Shown piece by piece: positions 1-8,350 of a stretch of 64,000 bases of DNA. Source of the stretch: Arenibacter arenosicollis (lineage in GTDB: Bacteria > Bacteroidota > Bacteroidia > Flavobacteriales > Flavobacteriaceae); assembly GCF_014397245.1 (NCBI RefSeq), contig NZ_JACLHY010000012.1, positions 1 through 64,000 on the forward strand, in the 5' to 3' direction. A program made the translations under genes and the position numbers. The notes beneath the pieces are model-generated. The model was given only the letters and a program-made list of their open reading frames with translations. It was not told the DNA's origin and ran no database searches. Numbering within the stretch: the first letter of the stretch is position 1; every line of letters starts with the position of its first letter.

Positions 1-85
1 CAACTTGGGAAATAACGGCCAATTTAAAACCTAGATTGTAATCGCGTTGTGTACGCTTATTACCTGTAATCTTTGAATGTTTCAT
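1..85 (-). CDS. IS3-family transposase OrfA, N-terminal fragment (cut by window edge)
   Basis: The minus strand starts ATG at 85 and reads MKHSKITGNKRTQRDYNLGF, followed by KLAVISQV, to the window edge. This resembles the start of OrfA-type transposases of Bacteroidota IS3 elements, where a short basic leader precedes a (Y/F)NLxFKLxVVxQVE stretch opening the helix-turn-helix domain. Only 28 residues are visible, so the family call rests on a short match. It would act in DNA binding at the IS ends. Whether it is intact cannot be seen. Confidence 0.6.
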   Translation of the reverse strand, partial: MKHSKITGNKRTQRDYNLGFKLAVISQV

Positions 86-126
86 AAATAAGTCGATTTT
101 GTGTCAACTTATTTTAGGACGGGACA
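1..126 (-). mobile_element. IS3-family-like insertion sequence, left part only
   Basis: The window edge cuts this element. It contains the first 28 codons of a transposase on the minus strand (see the CDS at 1-85). Upstream of that start, positions 102-126 read TGTCAACTTATTTTAGGAC then GGGACA; on the minus strand this begins with TG, as IS3 ends usually do, and I infer it to be the terminal inverted repeat. The partner end and any target duplication lie outside the window, so the exact boundary at 126 is an inference. Confidence 0.5.
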
Positions 127-138
127 TCACAAATAAAA

Positions 139-168
139 GAAAAGCCACTTTAAAAGTGGCTTTTTTTA
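139..168. terminator. bidirectional rho-independent terminator
   Basis: AAAGCCACTT pairs with AAGTGGCTTT around a very short loop, followed by a T-run on the plus strand and T-rich sequence on the minus strand. It lies just past the 3' end of the OsmC gene and separates it from the insertion sequence. Confidence 0.75.
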
Positions 169-207
169 TTGATACCCATAAGGATAGGATGTAAACAGCT
201 TTGGTTC

Positions 208-627
208 CTATGCCTTTAAGCTTACCTCCAACACTATATCTGTCTTTAATAATTTGGAAATAGGGCAAATTTCCTTGGCTTTTTTGGCAATTTCCTTAAA
301 CTGATCCTCCTTAATTCCCGGTACCTGACCATTAAGGCTTAATGTTATTTGTGTTATACTGCCGTCCTCAAAGTTCACCTTAGCGCTGGTATCCAAGTTG
401 GTCGGTGTAAACCCGGCCTCTCCTAATAAAAAACTTAGTTGCATAGTAAAACAACCAGCGTGGGCGGCTCCTACCAATTCTTCCGGGTTAGTACCCTTGC
501 CATCTTCAAATCTCGATTTAAAGGAATATTGGGTATCCTTCAGGATGGTACTTCCCGTACTTACGGTACCTTTACCATCCTTACCGCTACCTTTCCAGTT
601 TGCACTTGCATTTCTACTGAATTTCAT
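208..627 (-). CDS. OsmC family peroxiredoxin
   Basis: 139 residues, a usual length for OsmC proteins. These are cytosolic dimers that reduce organic hydroperoxides using two cysteines. Both are visible: Cys59 in AAHAGCFTM and Cys121 in EICPISKLL, in the spacing typical of the OsmC branch. The early KGTNPEELVGAAHAGC stretch is the family signature. The gene stands alone, convergent with the IS fragment, with a terminator behind it and a long intergenic region in front. OsmC rather than Ohr is inferred from the EICPIS motif; the natural substrate is not determined. Confidence 0.9.
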   Translation of the reverse strand: MKFSRNASANWKGSGKDGKGTVSTGSTILKDTQYSFKSRFEDGKGTNPEELVGAAHAGCFTMQLSFLLGEAGFTPTNLDTSAKVNFEDGSITQITLSLNGQVPGIKEDQFKEIAKKAKEICPISKLLKTDIVLEVSLKA

Positions 628-1321
628 ACTTATATATTTAAGGTTATTATAATCCGTTAATAATTCAATTTAATTCGAGCTAAACACTTACCCATTGGCT
701 ACTTGTCAAATTCTCCCATCCTTACCACTAACTCGCTGCTTAACCTTTTAAACAATACTTATGGGTCCAATCCAATTGTGTTTATAAGAACAAGAAAGGA
801 CTGGTATTTAAGTAAGAAGGAAATGGACCCAAAAGACTGATTTTCCTTCTACCCCTAAGATATTAAATAGCTAATGATATTCCCATAAAATTCTCATAAT
901 TCCTACAAATGTCTCTGAGTAGGTATTTACAAATATTCAATATTTTTTCATGCGGTATTGTTTGCCTTCAAAATTAAGAGCAGAACGGTACTGCAAAAAT
1001 TTTATTCCGTACTCTCCGCATTCTTTAATTAAATTAAATTTTCCCTATTTGCTTTATTAATAGCAGAGTCGGTTTAATTCATACCTCTTTTAAAGCTTCA
1101 GTGAACCGCCTAAACCCTTTTTTTTAAAAATAGATTAATTTACACAAAGCCTTTTAATTTCTGATTATCAGATATTTAAACCCCACTCACCCCCTTTTAC
1201 CCCTTTGTCCAAATGTTAAATATTGCTTAAAACGGTACTATTTTATACATAGTACCGTAACAATTTTATTCATACGTCGTCTATAAGTAGTAAATCAATT
1301 AATCATTTTAAAAATAAAATC
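628..1321. other. long intergenic region, no credible gene
   Basis: About 690 AT-rich bases separate the divergent OsmC gene and the small-peptide cluster. I see no reading frame with protein-like composition. The notable structure is the perfect inverted repeat at 1232-1258. A related ACGGTACT string occurs near 985-992, inside GCAGAACGGTACTGC, which itself can form a 4-bp hairpin. The rest looks like untranslated or promoter sequence. Confidence 0.6.
1232..1258. promoter_or_regulatory. perfect inverted repeat, candidate operator
   Basis: ACGGTACTAT (1232-1241) and ATAGTACCGT (1249-1258) are exact reverse complements separated by seven bases, ending 63 bases before the first micro-ORF. The 10-bp arms with a short AT-rich spacer look like the binding site of a dimeric repressor or activator. 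No regulator gene lies next to it. A transcribed hairpin is an alternative, but no T-run follows, so it is not a typical terminator. Confidence 0.45.
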
Positions 1322-1408
1322 ATGGAAACTATTAACAAACACCTTGTAAAACAAACATTGGAATCTTCCAAAAGTAGAATTTGGAACAGTAAAAGACGGT
1401 ACAATTAA
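1322..1408 (+). CDS. micropeptide 1 (28 aa), unknown function
   Basis: Starts METINKHLVKQTLESSK and ends SRIWNSKRRYN. It shares 20 of 28 residues with the ORF at 1460-1546. Between the two, seven codon changes are synonymous (for example CAC/CAT, AGT/AGC, ATT/ATC, CGG/CGT), which argues for translated, selected sequences rather than chance. It has no signal peptide or hydrophobic segment; the C-terminus is basic with a single Trp and Tyr. I recognise no family. It could be a nucleic-acid-binding or signalling peptide, or a precursor peptide, but no modification enzyme is nearby. Confidence 0.55.
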   Translation: METINKHLVKQTLESSKSRIWNSKRRYN

Positions 1409-1459
1409 CTTACCGCAATAAATAGTTACAACATTAACATCAATTTAAAAAACAACATC

Positions 1460-1546
1460 ATGGAAACAGTAAACAATCATTACGTAAAACAAACAATAGA
1501 AAATTCAAAAAGCAACATCTGGAACGCCAAAAGGCGTTACAGGTAA
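1460..1546 (+). CDS. micropeptide 2 (28 aa), paralogue of micropeptide 1
   Basis: Starts METVNNHYVKQTIENSK and ends SNIWNAKRRYR, a tandem duplicate of the preceding 28-residue ORF with the same length. The conserved positions are MET.N.H.VKQT.E.SKS.IWN.KRRY. The bases before both ATGs are similar (A-rich, then ATC directly before ATG), so the duplicated unit includes the translation start. The 51-bp spacer holds no terminator, suggesting one transcript for the cluster. Function unknown. Confidence 0.55.
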   Translation: METVNNHYVKQTIENSKSNIWNAKRRYR

Positions 1547-1571
1547 ATTAAAAACCAATAATACAGAAATA

Positions 1572-1703
1572 ATGAAATCTTTTATTCATAAATCACAGTC
1601 AGAATCAACTAATTTTCAGTTGACGGGAGAAAGTATTTTGATGGTAAATTTTCGAGATATCAAGAAAAATCGTTGGGCGGAGCGCAGAATATACTGTAAC
1701 TAA
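1572..1703 (+). CDS. micropeptide 3 (43 aa), distant relative of micropeptides 1 and 2
   Basis: Reads MKSFIHKSQSESTNFQLTGE through to an ending IKKNRWAERRIYCN. Its C-terminus repeats the pattern of the two preceding ORFs (W, two residues, a basic RR pair, aromatic Y near the stop), but the N-terminal half is different and longer. It starts 25 bases after micropeptide 2 and is followed by a terminator, so it is likely the last gene of the unit. It is weaker as a gene than the first two because only the tail supports it. Function unknown. Confidence 0.42.
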   Translation: MKSFIHKSQSESTNFQLTGESILMVNFRDIKKNRWAERRIYCN

Positions 1704-1740
1704 TTTTATAAAAATTAAGTAGGATAGGGCTCTAAATTTT

Positions 1741-1777
1741 AAAAGCAGTGGGTTTAAGATTCAGCTGCTTTTTTTAT
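1741..1777 (+). terminator. rho-independent terminator after the micropeptide cluster
   Basis: AAAAGCAG (1741-1748) pairs with CTGCTTTT (1765-1772), followed by further T residues. It lies 37 bases after the third micro-ORF and would end its transcript before the convergent exporter gene. Confidence 0.6.
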
Positions 1778-1847
1778 ACCCGATCATCACAGTCAATATA
1801 TGCGCTCCCCTACTTTCCAGATAAAGATTTGAAAAAATCAATTGTTA

Positions 1848-2786
1848 TTAATCTTCCTTAGGCGAATACCGACTTGAAAACCTGGAGAACAAAACCAATT
1901 TCTTTCTGGTATTGATAAAATAGACCCCTGTTAGAAGGACAACAGCGGCAATAATGGATTGAGTGGTTATCTCTTCACCCAAAAAGAACCAACCTAATAA
2001 AAGAGCAATAATTGGATTTACATAAGTGGATGTAGCTACCTTTTCCGGCGAAACCACTTTCAGTAAATAATTAAAGGCTGTGAAGGCAACAATACTGCCA
2101 AATATAATTAGCAATAACATGGAATATAGTACTGGGCTGCTCCAGGTGGTAGGCAGGGACCAGGTTTCCCCAATTAGCAAACTCCCCACCATTAAAATGA
2201 TTCCGGCGGCGAACATTTGAAAGCCCGTATTTACAAAATAGTTCTTTGGCAGATCTGCTTTGGCCACAAACAAACTTGCATAAGCCCAACTTATCATACA
2301 TAAAAATATCATGACCATTCCCAGAACCGAATTCTCCTTACTTATTACCTGATTTTGGCTTACCAATAGATAAATACCCAATATGCCAATTATAACCCCT
2401 ACCAAAGACATGGTCTGAATCTTTTTCCCCTCAAGTATCCTCATCAATAATAAAATAACCAGAGGTTGCGCAGCTATTTCCAATGCTGCAAAACCACTAT
2501 CCACATACTTTAGCGCCCAAACCACAAAACCATTTCCAAAGGCCAGGAACAAAAATCCCGCAATACTGGAGTTTAATAATTGCTTTTTGGTAATGGTCAA
2601 TGGGATTCCCATTATTTTACAAAGCGCAAATATCAAAATACCCGCCACAGAGAAACGTATGGAAGCCAACATAAAAGGTGGCAATTCTTGCACCGAAATC
2701 TTATTTAAAAGATAGGTGGAACCCCAAATTACATATATGGCAAAAAAGGAAAGTACAATAAGTAAGGTATTCCGAGATTTGGACAT
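1848..2786 (-). CDS. EamA/DMT family transporter
   Basis: An inner-membrane protein of about 312 residues with ten predicted hydrophobic segments arranged as two EamA repeats. The first begins IYVIWGSTYLLNKISVQELP and the second near MIFLCMISWAYASLFVAK. The first-repeat WGSTYL motif and the C-terminal YVNPIIALLLGWFFLGE motif are typical of drug/metabolite exporters. I chose MSKSRN at 2786 rather than the upstream in-frame ATG at 2813, because the extra nine residues are atypical. The substrate is unknown; relatives export amino acids or other metabolites. Single gene with no obvious partner. Confidence 0.85.
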   Translation of the reverse strand: MSKSRNTLLIVLSFFAIYVIWGSTYLLNKISVQELPPFMLASIRFSVAGILIFALCKIMGIPLTITKKQLLNSSIAGFLFLAFGNGFVVWALKYVDSGFAALEIAAQPLVILLLMRILEGKKIQTMSLVGVIIGILGIYLLVSQNQVISKENSVLGMVMIFLCMISWAYASLFVAKADLPKNYFVNTGFQMFAAGIILMVGSLLIGETWSLPTTWSSPVLYSMLLLIIFGSIVAFTAFNYLLKVVSPEKVATSTYVNPIIALLLGWFFLGEEITTQSIIAAVVLLTGVYFINTRKKLVLFSRFSSRYSPKED

Positions 2787-3001
2787 AAAAAAAGCTTTTC
2801 CAATGAAGCACAAAAGTAAGTATAACTTTTATTAAATAAGCTCTTCCGTGTCGCTCCATTTTTCGAACTAAAAATGTCAATACTACCAGATATATGGTTA
2901 CGGTAACAAGATATTTACCTTCAATTTACACCAGAATCACCATAAAATAATAATTAGCCTTAATAGTATTTTGAAATTCTATTTTGCAACTAACTCTCCG
3001 G

Positions 3002-4696
3002 TCACCAACTTCCTCCTCCACCGCCTCCAAAGCCACCACCTGAGGATCCGCCCCCTGAACTTCCACTACTGGACGGTGAACTTACCATATAGGACTTAGT
3101 GCTGGCCATGGAACTGGAAAAGGATTTGGAAAACTGATTCATTGATAAAGCACTACTCGAAGAAGACGAATACCAGTCAGGCGGGGGTATGTTAAGGTCC
3201 CTGAATTTTTTGGCCCATTGATCAAACAAACCAAAGGCCAGGGCATATCCCAAGGTATTTTCAAAATAATGCGGGTCATCCTTGATAAGCATCTTTAGTC
3301 TGTTTTCCTCTGCTACCTTAATAAATCTTTTAAATCCTTTTAATTCTGATAGCAATTCATTGCCCTTGGCATTCTTTTTTACCATAAATCGGTTTACAAA
3401 AATCAGAAGAATACAAGAGACCACAATTGCCACGGCGGCCAAAGGACCCCAATAGAAAAGACCAACCAAAGTTAGTCCAATAGCAAGGGCCACCAATGCA
3501 AAATACATAATGCCTTGGATTTTTTTGGATTCTGCTTCGTAATAGGGCTGCGCCAATTTCTTCAATTCGCTGCGAGCTTTGATCATCTTGGTGTAAAAAG
3601 TATCCTTTAGACTACTCACCAGCACCTCGGTCCCAACTACATTGTTATTGTCGCCAAACAGCCCCTGGAATATTTCCATTTCATAGGCTGGGGAATCCAA
3701 TGGCAAAGATTGTAGACGGACGATTTTGGTGTCCTTGGACCCAAAAAGACCTTTTTTGGGGATTTCTTCAAGTCTTATAAGCCCTTTTGAGCCCCAATAA
3801 GGTATCAACGAGATTAAATCCGAATTATCATCCTTGTCATTGATTAAAAAACCTACCATGGCCGGATCTATATTATCCGGTGGGTAATAACTGGTGGTGG
3901 CAATTATACGCTCGTCCCTTCCAAAATTCCACCATACCCTAAAAAATGCAAAAAACATTATCCCGATCAAGAACACCCAACCGAACTGCTCCCAAAAAGG
4001 CCAAAAAGGTTTCTCTTCTATGACCGAGCCAAAGGGAAGGTTCATCAGAACCGTAACACTCTGCCCTGGATGTGATACAAAGCCTGACTTACTGGTACCA
4101 GAAAATTCGTTGGCCGAGTAATATAACTGTATATCCGTACTCCTTGTGCTAGTACCGCTGTCGCCCGAATAAACAAAGCTATTTTCTTTGTCTGGATATA
4201 CGTTGTCCGGAACATGTACTTTAAAACTGACTTGGTGAAAATCGGCCTGCCAATCCTCCGGTTTTATGTTCCAATAGAAGCGAATATGGGAATCCTCAAA
4301 GAGAAGGGCATTGTGAACCCTGTATTTTATTTCATAATGCTGGGGACCAACTAAGGTAATGTCCTTGTCCCCAATTTTTATCTGCACATTGTCCTGCAAC
4401 TTTTGTACAAAGTCGAACGGAGCGTCATATTTATAATTCGGAACCTTTATCTTACTTATTTTAATCTTTCGGGTTGATTCCGAACCCTCGGCATCCACAA
4501 GATCATATTTTGTCTGAATGTTTCTGTAAATGCCGTGTTTTGGGATTTCGAAATTAAGATCATAGTTTTCCACCACATCAAAATAACCTTCCTGATGAAT
4601 TGTAATGTCCACTGTATAGTTTATAACCGTAAAATCCTGAGCCACGCCCTTGCCGACGACAAGAAGAATAAAAAGAAAAAAAGAAATGTTTTTCAT
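3002..4696 (-). CDS. DUF2207 domain-containing membrane protein
   Basis: 564 residues: a signal peptide (about 1-19), a beta-rich extracytoplasmic DUF2207 domain (roughly 20-230), a transmembrane segment near FGWVFLIGIMFFAFFRVWW, a cytoplasmic region, two further segments around YFALVALAIGLTLVGLFYW and AVAIVVSCILLIFV, and a tail rich in Ser and then Gly ending GGGGGGSW. DUF2207 proteins commonly pair with LemA, and here the LemA stop overlaps this start (TAATG), so the two are co-translated. The biochemical role of the pair is not known; the Gly-rich tail is a family feature. Confidence 0.88.
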   Translation of the reverse strand: MKNISFFLFILLVVGKGVAQDFTVINYTVDITIHQEGYFDVVENYDLNFEIPKHGIYRNIQTKYDLVDAEGSESTRKIKISKIKVPNYKYDAPFDFVQKLQDNVQIKIGDKDITLVGPQHYEIKYRVHNALLFEDSHIRFYWNIKPEDWQADFHQVSFKVHVPDNVYPDKENSFVYSGDSGTSTRSTDIQLYYSANEFSGTSKSGFVSHPGQSVTVLMNLPFGSVIEEKPFWPFWEQFGWVFLIGIMFFAFFRVWWNFGRDERIIATTSYYPPDNIDPAMVGFLINDKDDNSDLISLIPYWGSKGLIRLEEIPKKGLFGSKDTKIVRLQSLPLDSPAYEMEIFQGLFGDNNNVVGTEVLVSSLKDTFYTKMIKARSELKKLAQPYYEAESKKIQGIMYFALVALAIGLTLVGLFYWGPLAAVAIVVSCILLIFVNRFMVKKNAKGNELLSELKGFKRFIKVAEENRLKMLIKDDPHYFENTLGYALAFGLFDQWAKKFRDLNIPPPDWYSSSSSSALSMNQFSKSFSSSMASTKSYMVSSPSSSGSSGGGSSGGGFGGGGGGSW

Positions 4697-5256
4697 TAAG
4701 AGAAATCTACTTTTACATTGGCCCTACTAGCCTCCTCAGCTTCGAAATAATCGAAATGTTGATATTTGAACAAACTTGCTACAAGCACTCCCGGAACGCT
4801 CTCCCCATAAGTGTTGTTTTCTCTCACCGAACCATTGTAATACCTCCTGGCACGTTCCAGATTTTCCTCGATCTCATTTAGTTTTTGTTGAAGATCTAAA
4901 TAATTGGCATTGGCCTTTAGATCCGGATAAGCCTCTCCCAAAGCAAATATACTTCTCAAGCTTTGTTGCAGTTGGTTTTCTGCCTTTATTTGGGCATTAA
5001 TATCTCCCGATGGGACAGCCATTGCAGCGTTGCGTGCATTTATAACAGACTCTAGGGTAGATTTTTCGTGCTTTGCATAGCCCTTAACAGTTTCTACCAA
5101 ATTAGGTATTAGGTCGTACCGTCTTTTTAATGCGACATCAATATTACTCCAAGCGTCCTTCACTAGATTCCTAAGTCTGGCAAAGTGATTAAAAACATTT
5201 ACTAGGAATAGGGCTAACAGAGCTGCGATTCCTAAAAAAATAATTAACGTAATCAT
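4696..5256 (-). CDS. lemA: LemA family protein
   Basis: 186 residues, a normal LemA length. An N-terminal membrane anchor (ITLIIFLGIAALLALFLVNV) is followed by the signature around LVKDAWSNIDVALKRRYDLI and PNLVETVKGYAKHE. The rest is helical (coiled-coil-like) and is expected to face the periplasm. It is first in a two-gene operon with the DUF2207 gene, overlapping its start by one base. LemA proteins lack a settled molecular function. Identification is firm; function is not. Confidence 0.92.
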   Translation of the reverse strand: MITLIIFLGIAALLALFLVNVFNHFARLRNLVKDAWSNIDVALKRRYDLIPNLVETVKGYAKHEKSTLESVINARNAAMAVPSGDINAQIKAENQLQQSLRSIFALGEAYPDLKANANYLDLQQKLNEIEENLERARRYYNGSVRENNTYGESVPGVLVASLFKYQHFDYFEAEEASRANVKVDFS

Positions 5257-5435
5257 GGTTCAGTGTTTTTTTTGTTTAAAATATGGTCTCCACTAAGTTA
5301 CTTTATTTTTTTGTTCGGGCAGCAGGCTATTTTACAAATTATACGACATAGCAAGGATACCCAAGGAATGACTCCATACCGCCAAAATACCTTGCAATTC
5401 AATTACTATAGGACGCTCCAATACCCCTTAAATAA

Positions 5436-5465
5436 AAAAAGAGCGTCGTGGGCGCTCTTTTTCCT
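5436..5465. terminator. bidirectional rho-independent terminator
   Basis: AAAAAGAGCG (5436-5445) pairs exactly with CGCTCTTTTT (5453-5462) around a seven-base loop. Its position, just 3' of the minus-strand SnoaL-like gene, suggests it ends that gene. Confidence 0.85.
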
Positions 5466-5480
5466 ACCTTAATTTTGGTA

Positions 5481-6410
5481 CTATTTAGCATCCAAAATCT
5501 TGGTACTTACGTATGCGATGGACCTCGTAATTTTTCCTTCATCATCAAAATCATGAAGATATAAGGCTGGTACAATAATTTTCTTACCATCAGATTTTCT
5601 TGTCAATCTAAATTTCCACCAAGACTGAACCACCTTGGCATCCTGCATATCATATTCCAAATAATCCGGATAACCAGTCTCATCTATACTATCAAAATTA
5701 TAAGTCTCCATTAACTTCTTATTGCGTTCCTTTATCTCTTCCAATCCAAGGCTCTCTCCATCAGGTAGTTCTAGACTATAAAATCTAGCATCCTCAGCAT
5801 AGAAACTGTAAAAGGTCTCCAAATCCTTAAATTCAAAGGCATACATCAATTTCCTTACTGTATTAATATTATCATGATGATTAAATATTGTACCATTTTG
5901 TCGATCACCAAAACTTCTTCTGACTTCCCAGATGACATCATTATCAAAATAATTGATCATGCTTTTTATTTTGTTATCGTCATTTAGCTTATATAACCTA
6001 TGATAAGGCATATCCAATTTTACCCCAGTTTTTTTATGCATTCCTTTTATATGATCCCAGGTTTGAACCCAAACTCCGCTTTCTTTATATTCCAAGGCAT
6101 CCGGATAGGCACCTTCGCTTGGTGCTGAAGACAGGTAGGCAACATTATCTTTCCAAAAATTTACTTGTTCCAAAAACTCTTCTTTGGTAGACCCTTTGTC
6201 ATCTTTATTGGTACTAAACCCGTTATAGGCTTTAAAATCATCGGCTAGGTAGGAACCCACCTTTTCGGCATCCCCGGCCACAAAAGCGGTCATCATACCA
6301 TTAACAACTTCAATTGCGGGATGTTCCAAAAAAATGGTCCCGTTTTTTTTCTTTTGCGAATAGCCAAATACCACCATAAGTACCATAGCCATTTGAATTG
6401 ATTTTTTCAT
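5481..6410 (-). CDS. secreted protein with two NTF2-like (SnoaL) domains
   Basis: 309 residues with a short signal peptide (MKKSIQMAMVLMVVFGYSQ). Two repeats of an NTF2-like alpha-beta fold are suggested: about 33-155 (VVNGMMTAFVAGDAEKVGSYLADDF) and about 180-300 (VRKLMYAFEFKDLETFYSFYAEDA). In each, an initial helix is followed by an F/Y..D motif typical of SnoaL-like polyketide cyclase or ketosteroid isomerase folds. Bacteroidota carry many exported members of this fold with unknown ligands. No neighbour points to a substrate. The fold call is reasonably safe; no enzymatic role can be given. Confidence 0.75.
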   Translation of the reverse strand: MKKSIQMAMVLMVVFGYSQKKKNGTIFLEHPAIEVVNGMMTAFVAGDAEKVGSYLADDFKAYNGFSTNKDDKGSTKEEFLEQVNFWKDNVAYLSSAPSEGAYPDALEYKESGVWVQTWDHIKGMHKKTGVKLDMPYHRLYKLNDDNKIKSMINYFDNDVIWEVRRSFGDRQNGTIFNHHDNINTVRKLMYAFEFKDLETFYSFYAEDARFYSLELPDGESLGLEEIKERNKKLMETYNFDSIDETGYPDYLEYDMQDAKVVQSWWKFRLTRKSDGKKIIVPALYLHDFDDEGKITRSIAYVSTKILDAK

Positions 6411-6670
6411 TTTAAATAAGTTCTTTGATTATTATTTATTCCCAGAAACAGTTTAGTATCTGATGAAACCATAAGTAAATTAGATTCCAACTATTTTTTA
6501 ATCGCGTAAGGACGAACGAACAGTTTTTTTGTCCGAAACATGCTCAATAATTATCCGCCAAATAATCAGTTTACCCATTTCTCCAAGATTTCGCTACAAT
6601 CCAAAATGAATTTTCTATTATAAATTGGACTTACTTATCATACATCAATGCATATTCTGCTGTTGGTCCT

Positions 6671-6678
6671 TAATTTTG
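6671..6678 (+). promoter_or_regulatory. candidate -7 element for the pirin operon
   Basis: TAATTTTG matches the Bacteroidota consensus TAnnTTTG exactly and lies 20 bases before the ATG of the first pirin gene. A clear TTG at the expected -33 spacing is not visible, so the call rests on the -7 match and position. Confidence 0.4.
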
Positions 6679-6698
6679 AAAAAACGAAAAGATAAATC

Positions 6699-7412
6699 AT
6701 GAAAACAATTTTTTATTCAGCAGATAGCAGAGGCCATGCCAATCATGGATGGCTAAATTCATATCACAGTTTTAGTTTTGCCAATTATCACAATCCAGAA
6801 AGGATGAATTTTGGTGTTCTTAGGGTGTTAAATGACGATACCGTTTCTGGCGGTCAGGGTTTTGGACAACATCCCCATAAAAACATGGAAATTGTATCCA
6901 TTCCCCTAAAAGGAGATTTGGAACATAAGGACAGTATGGGAAACACCACCGTAATTAAGGAAGGTGATGTGCAGGTAATGAGCGCAGGAACCGGTGTTTT
7001 TCACAGTGAGTACAACAAGAACAAAAATCAAGAAGTGAAATTTTTACAAATTTGGGTAATTCCAAAGGCCCAAAATGTATCACCAAGGTATGATCAAATT
7101 TCCACCCATAATCTGGCTACCAAAAATTCCTTTTACCAAATACTTTCCCCAAATAAATCGAATCAAGGGGTATGGATATATCAGGATGCTTGGTTTTCCT
7201 TGGGTGATTTTGAAACTGGAATTAGCTCAACTTATACTTTAAATAAACCTAACAATGGACTGTATATATTTGTTTTGGAAGGTGAAATTTCCATAGGGGA
7301 ACATCAGTTGAAACGGCGTGATGCCTTAGGGATTTGGGAAACTAACGAAATCACCCTTACTTCCACAGAGCCCAGCAAGGTACTGTTGATGGAAGTCCCA
7401 TTAAATTTATAA
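6699..7412 (+). CDS. pirin family protein (YhhW-like)
   Basis: 237 residues, matching the bicupin pirin family of which E. coli YhhW (quercetin 2,3-dioxygenase activity) is a member. The N-terminal cupin carries the metal-binding signature [17 protein letters not shown] and then [11 protein letters not shown], which supplies the His/Glu ligands. The [11 protein letters not shown] turn is typical. The C-terminal cupin (about 160-237) is degenerate, as is usual. Cytosolic. It is first of a three-gene plus-strand run with a second, interrupted pirin and a TMEM175-like gene. The physiological substrate is unknown. Confidence 0.9.
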   Translation: MKTIFYSADSRGHANHGWLNSYHSFSFANYHNPERMNFGVLRVLNDDTVSGGQGFGQHPHKNMEIVSIPLKGDLEHKDSMGNTTVIKEGDVQVMSAGTGVFHSEYNKNKNQEVKFLQIWVIPKAQNVSPRYDQISTHNLATKNSFYQILSPNKSNQGVWIYQDAWFSLGDFETGISSTYTLNKPNNGLYIFVLEGEISIGEHQLKRRDALGIWETNEITLTSTEPSKVLLMEVPLNL

Positions 7413-7465
7413 TAATTGCTGGCTTTTTTCTATTTTTAAGTATTTCATTGTTAACAAAAGAAGTT

Positions 7466-8335
7466 ATGTCCAACATTAAACTCGTAATTCCGGAAAGGGC
7501 GGCCAATATCGGCAATTTTATGGTTGGCCGATTATTGCCCTTTAGGCAAAAGCGTATGGTGGGGCCTTTTGTTTTTATAGACCATATGGGGCCAGTTGAA
7601 ATGAACGAGAATGAAAATTTGGATGTTCCACCGCATCCACACATTGGACTTTCTACACTCACCTTTCTTTTTGACGGAGCAATTATGCACCGGGATAGTT
7701 TAGGAAATGAGGTGCAAATTAATCCCGGCGGCGTTAATTGGATGACTGCCGGCAAGGGAGTAGTACATTCCGAACGCACTTTAGAACACTTGAGAAACAG
7801 TAAAAAGTCGCTGCATGGACTGCAAATATAGGTAGGACTTCCTAAAAGAAAGGAACAAATGGAGCCCACATTTACCCATTTCAACAAAGACGAAATCCCC
7901 AAATGGCAATTCCAAGGCGTTACAGCAACCCTAATTGCCGGGGAGGTCTTAGGCAGGATTTCTCCCGTACCCGTACACAGTAAACTATATTTTTTGGAAT
8001 TGACAAGTAGGGAAAATAAAAAAATAAATATAGGACCGGAATTGTTCGGAGAAAGTGGTCTCTACGTGTTGGAAGGAAGCCTTTCCAGTGATGGAAATAC
8101 CTATGGCCCTAAACAAATTTTAATTGCCAAAGACAGCAGTCTTTGCGAATTTGAACTGGCTGCCAATACTATTATTTATATTTTTGGCGGCGAACCATTC
8201 CCAGAAGAAAGACATATTTACTGGAACTTTGTCTCTTCTGATAAAAATATCATTGAAAGAGCCAGTAACAATTGGAAACTTCAGAAATTTCCAAAAGTAC
8301 CCGGCGAATCTGATTTTGTACCCTTACCGACATAA
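7466..8335 (+). pseudogene. second pirin family gene interrupted by an in-frame TAG
   Basis: Codons 1-121 (from ATG 7466) give a normal pirin N-terminal cupin with the ligands [15 protein letters not shown] and GKGVVHSE. At 7829-7831 TAG interrupts the motif LHGLQI*VGLP; pirins normally have Trp there (LQxWVxLP), so one G-to-A change (TGG to TAG) explains it. The frame then stays open to 8335, giving the complete C-terminal cupin starting near MEPTFTHFNKDEIPKW. Without the stop the protein would be about 289 residues, the usual length. It may be a recent pseudogene, a sequencing error or a readthrough site. Two half-proteins starting at 7466 and 7859 are less likely. Confidence 0.85.
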
Positions 8336-8350
8336 ACAAAACAATTTATT

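Noticed and set aside
1232-1258. Inverted repeat as a transcription terminator
   Set aside because: No T-run follows either arm and no gene ends just upstream.
1322-1703. Micropeptides as darobactin- or other RiPP-like precursors
   Set aside because: The WNxK stretch recalls crosslinked Trp/Lys peptides, but no radical SAM enzyme, protease or transporter gene is nearby, so I do not claim a modified peptide.
7357-7902. 181-codon minus-strand frame over the pirin genes
   Set aside because: It lies entirely opposite strong pirin coding sequence, and its residues mirror the reverse of the pirin codons with low-complexity Ser/Pro/Leu composition. A shadow frame.
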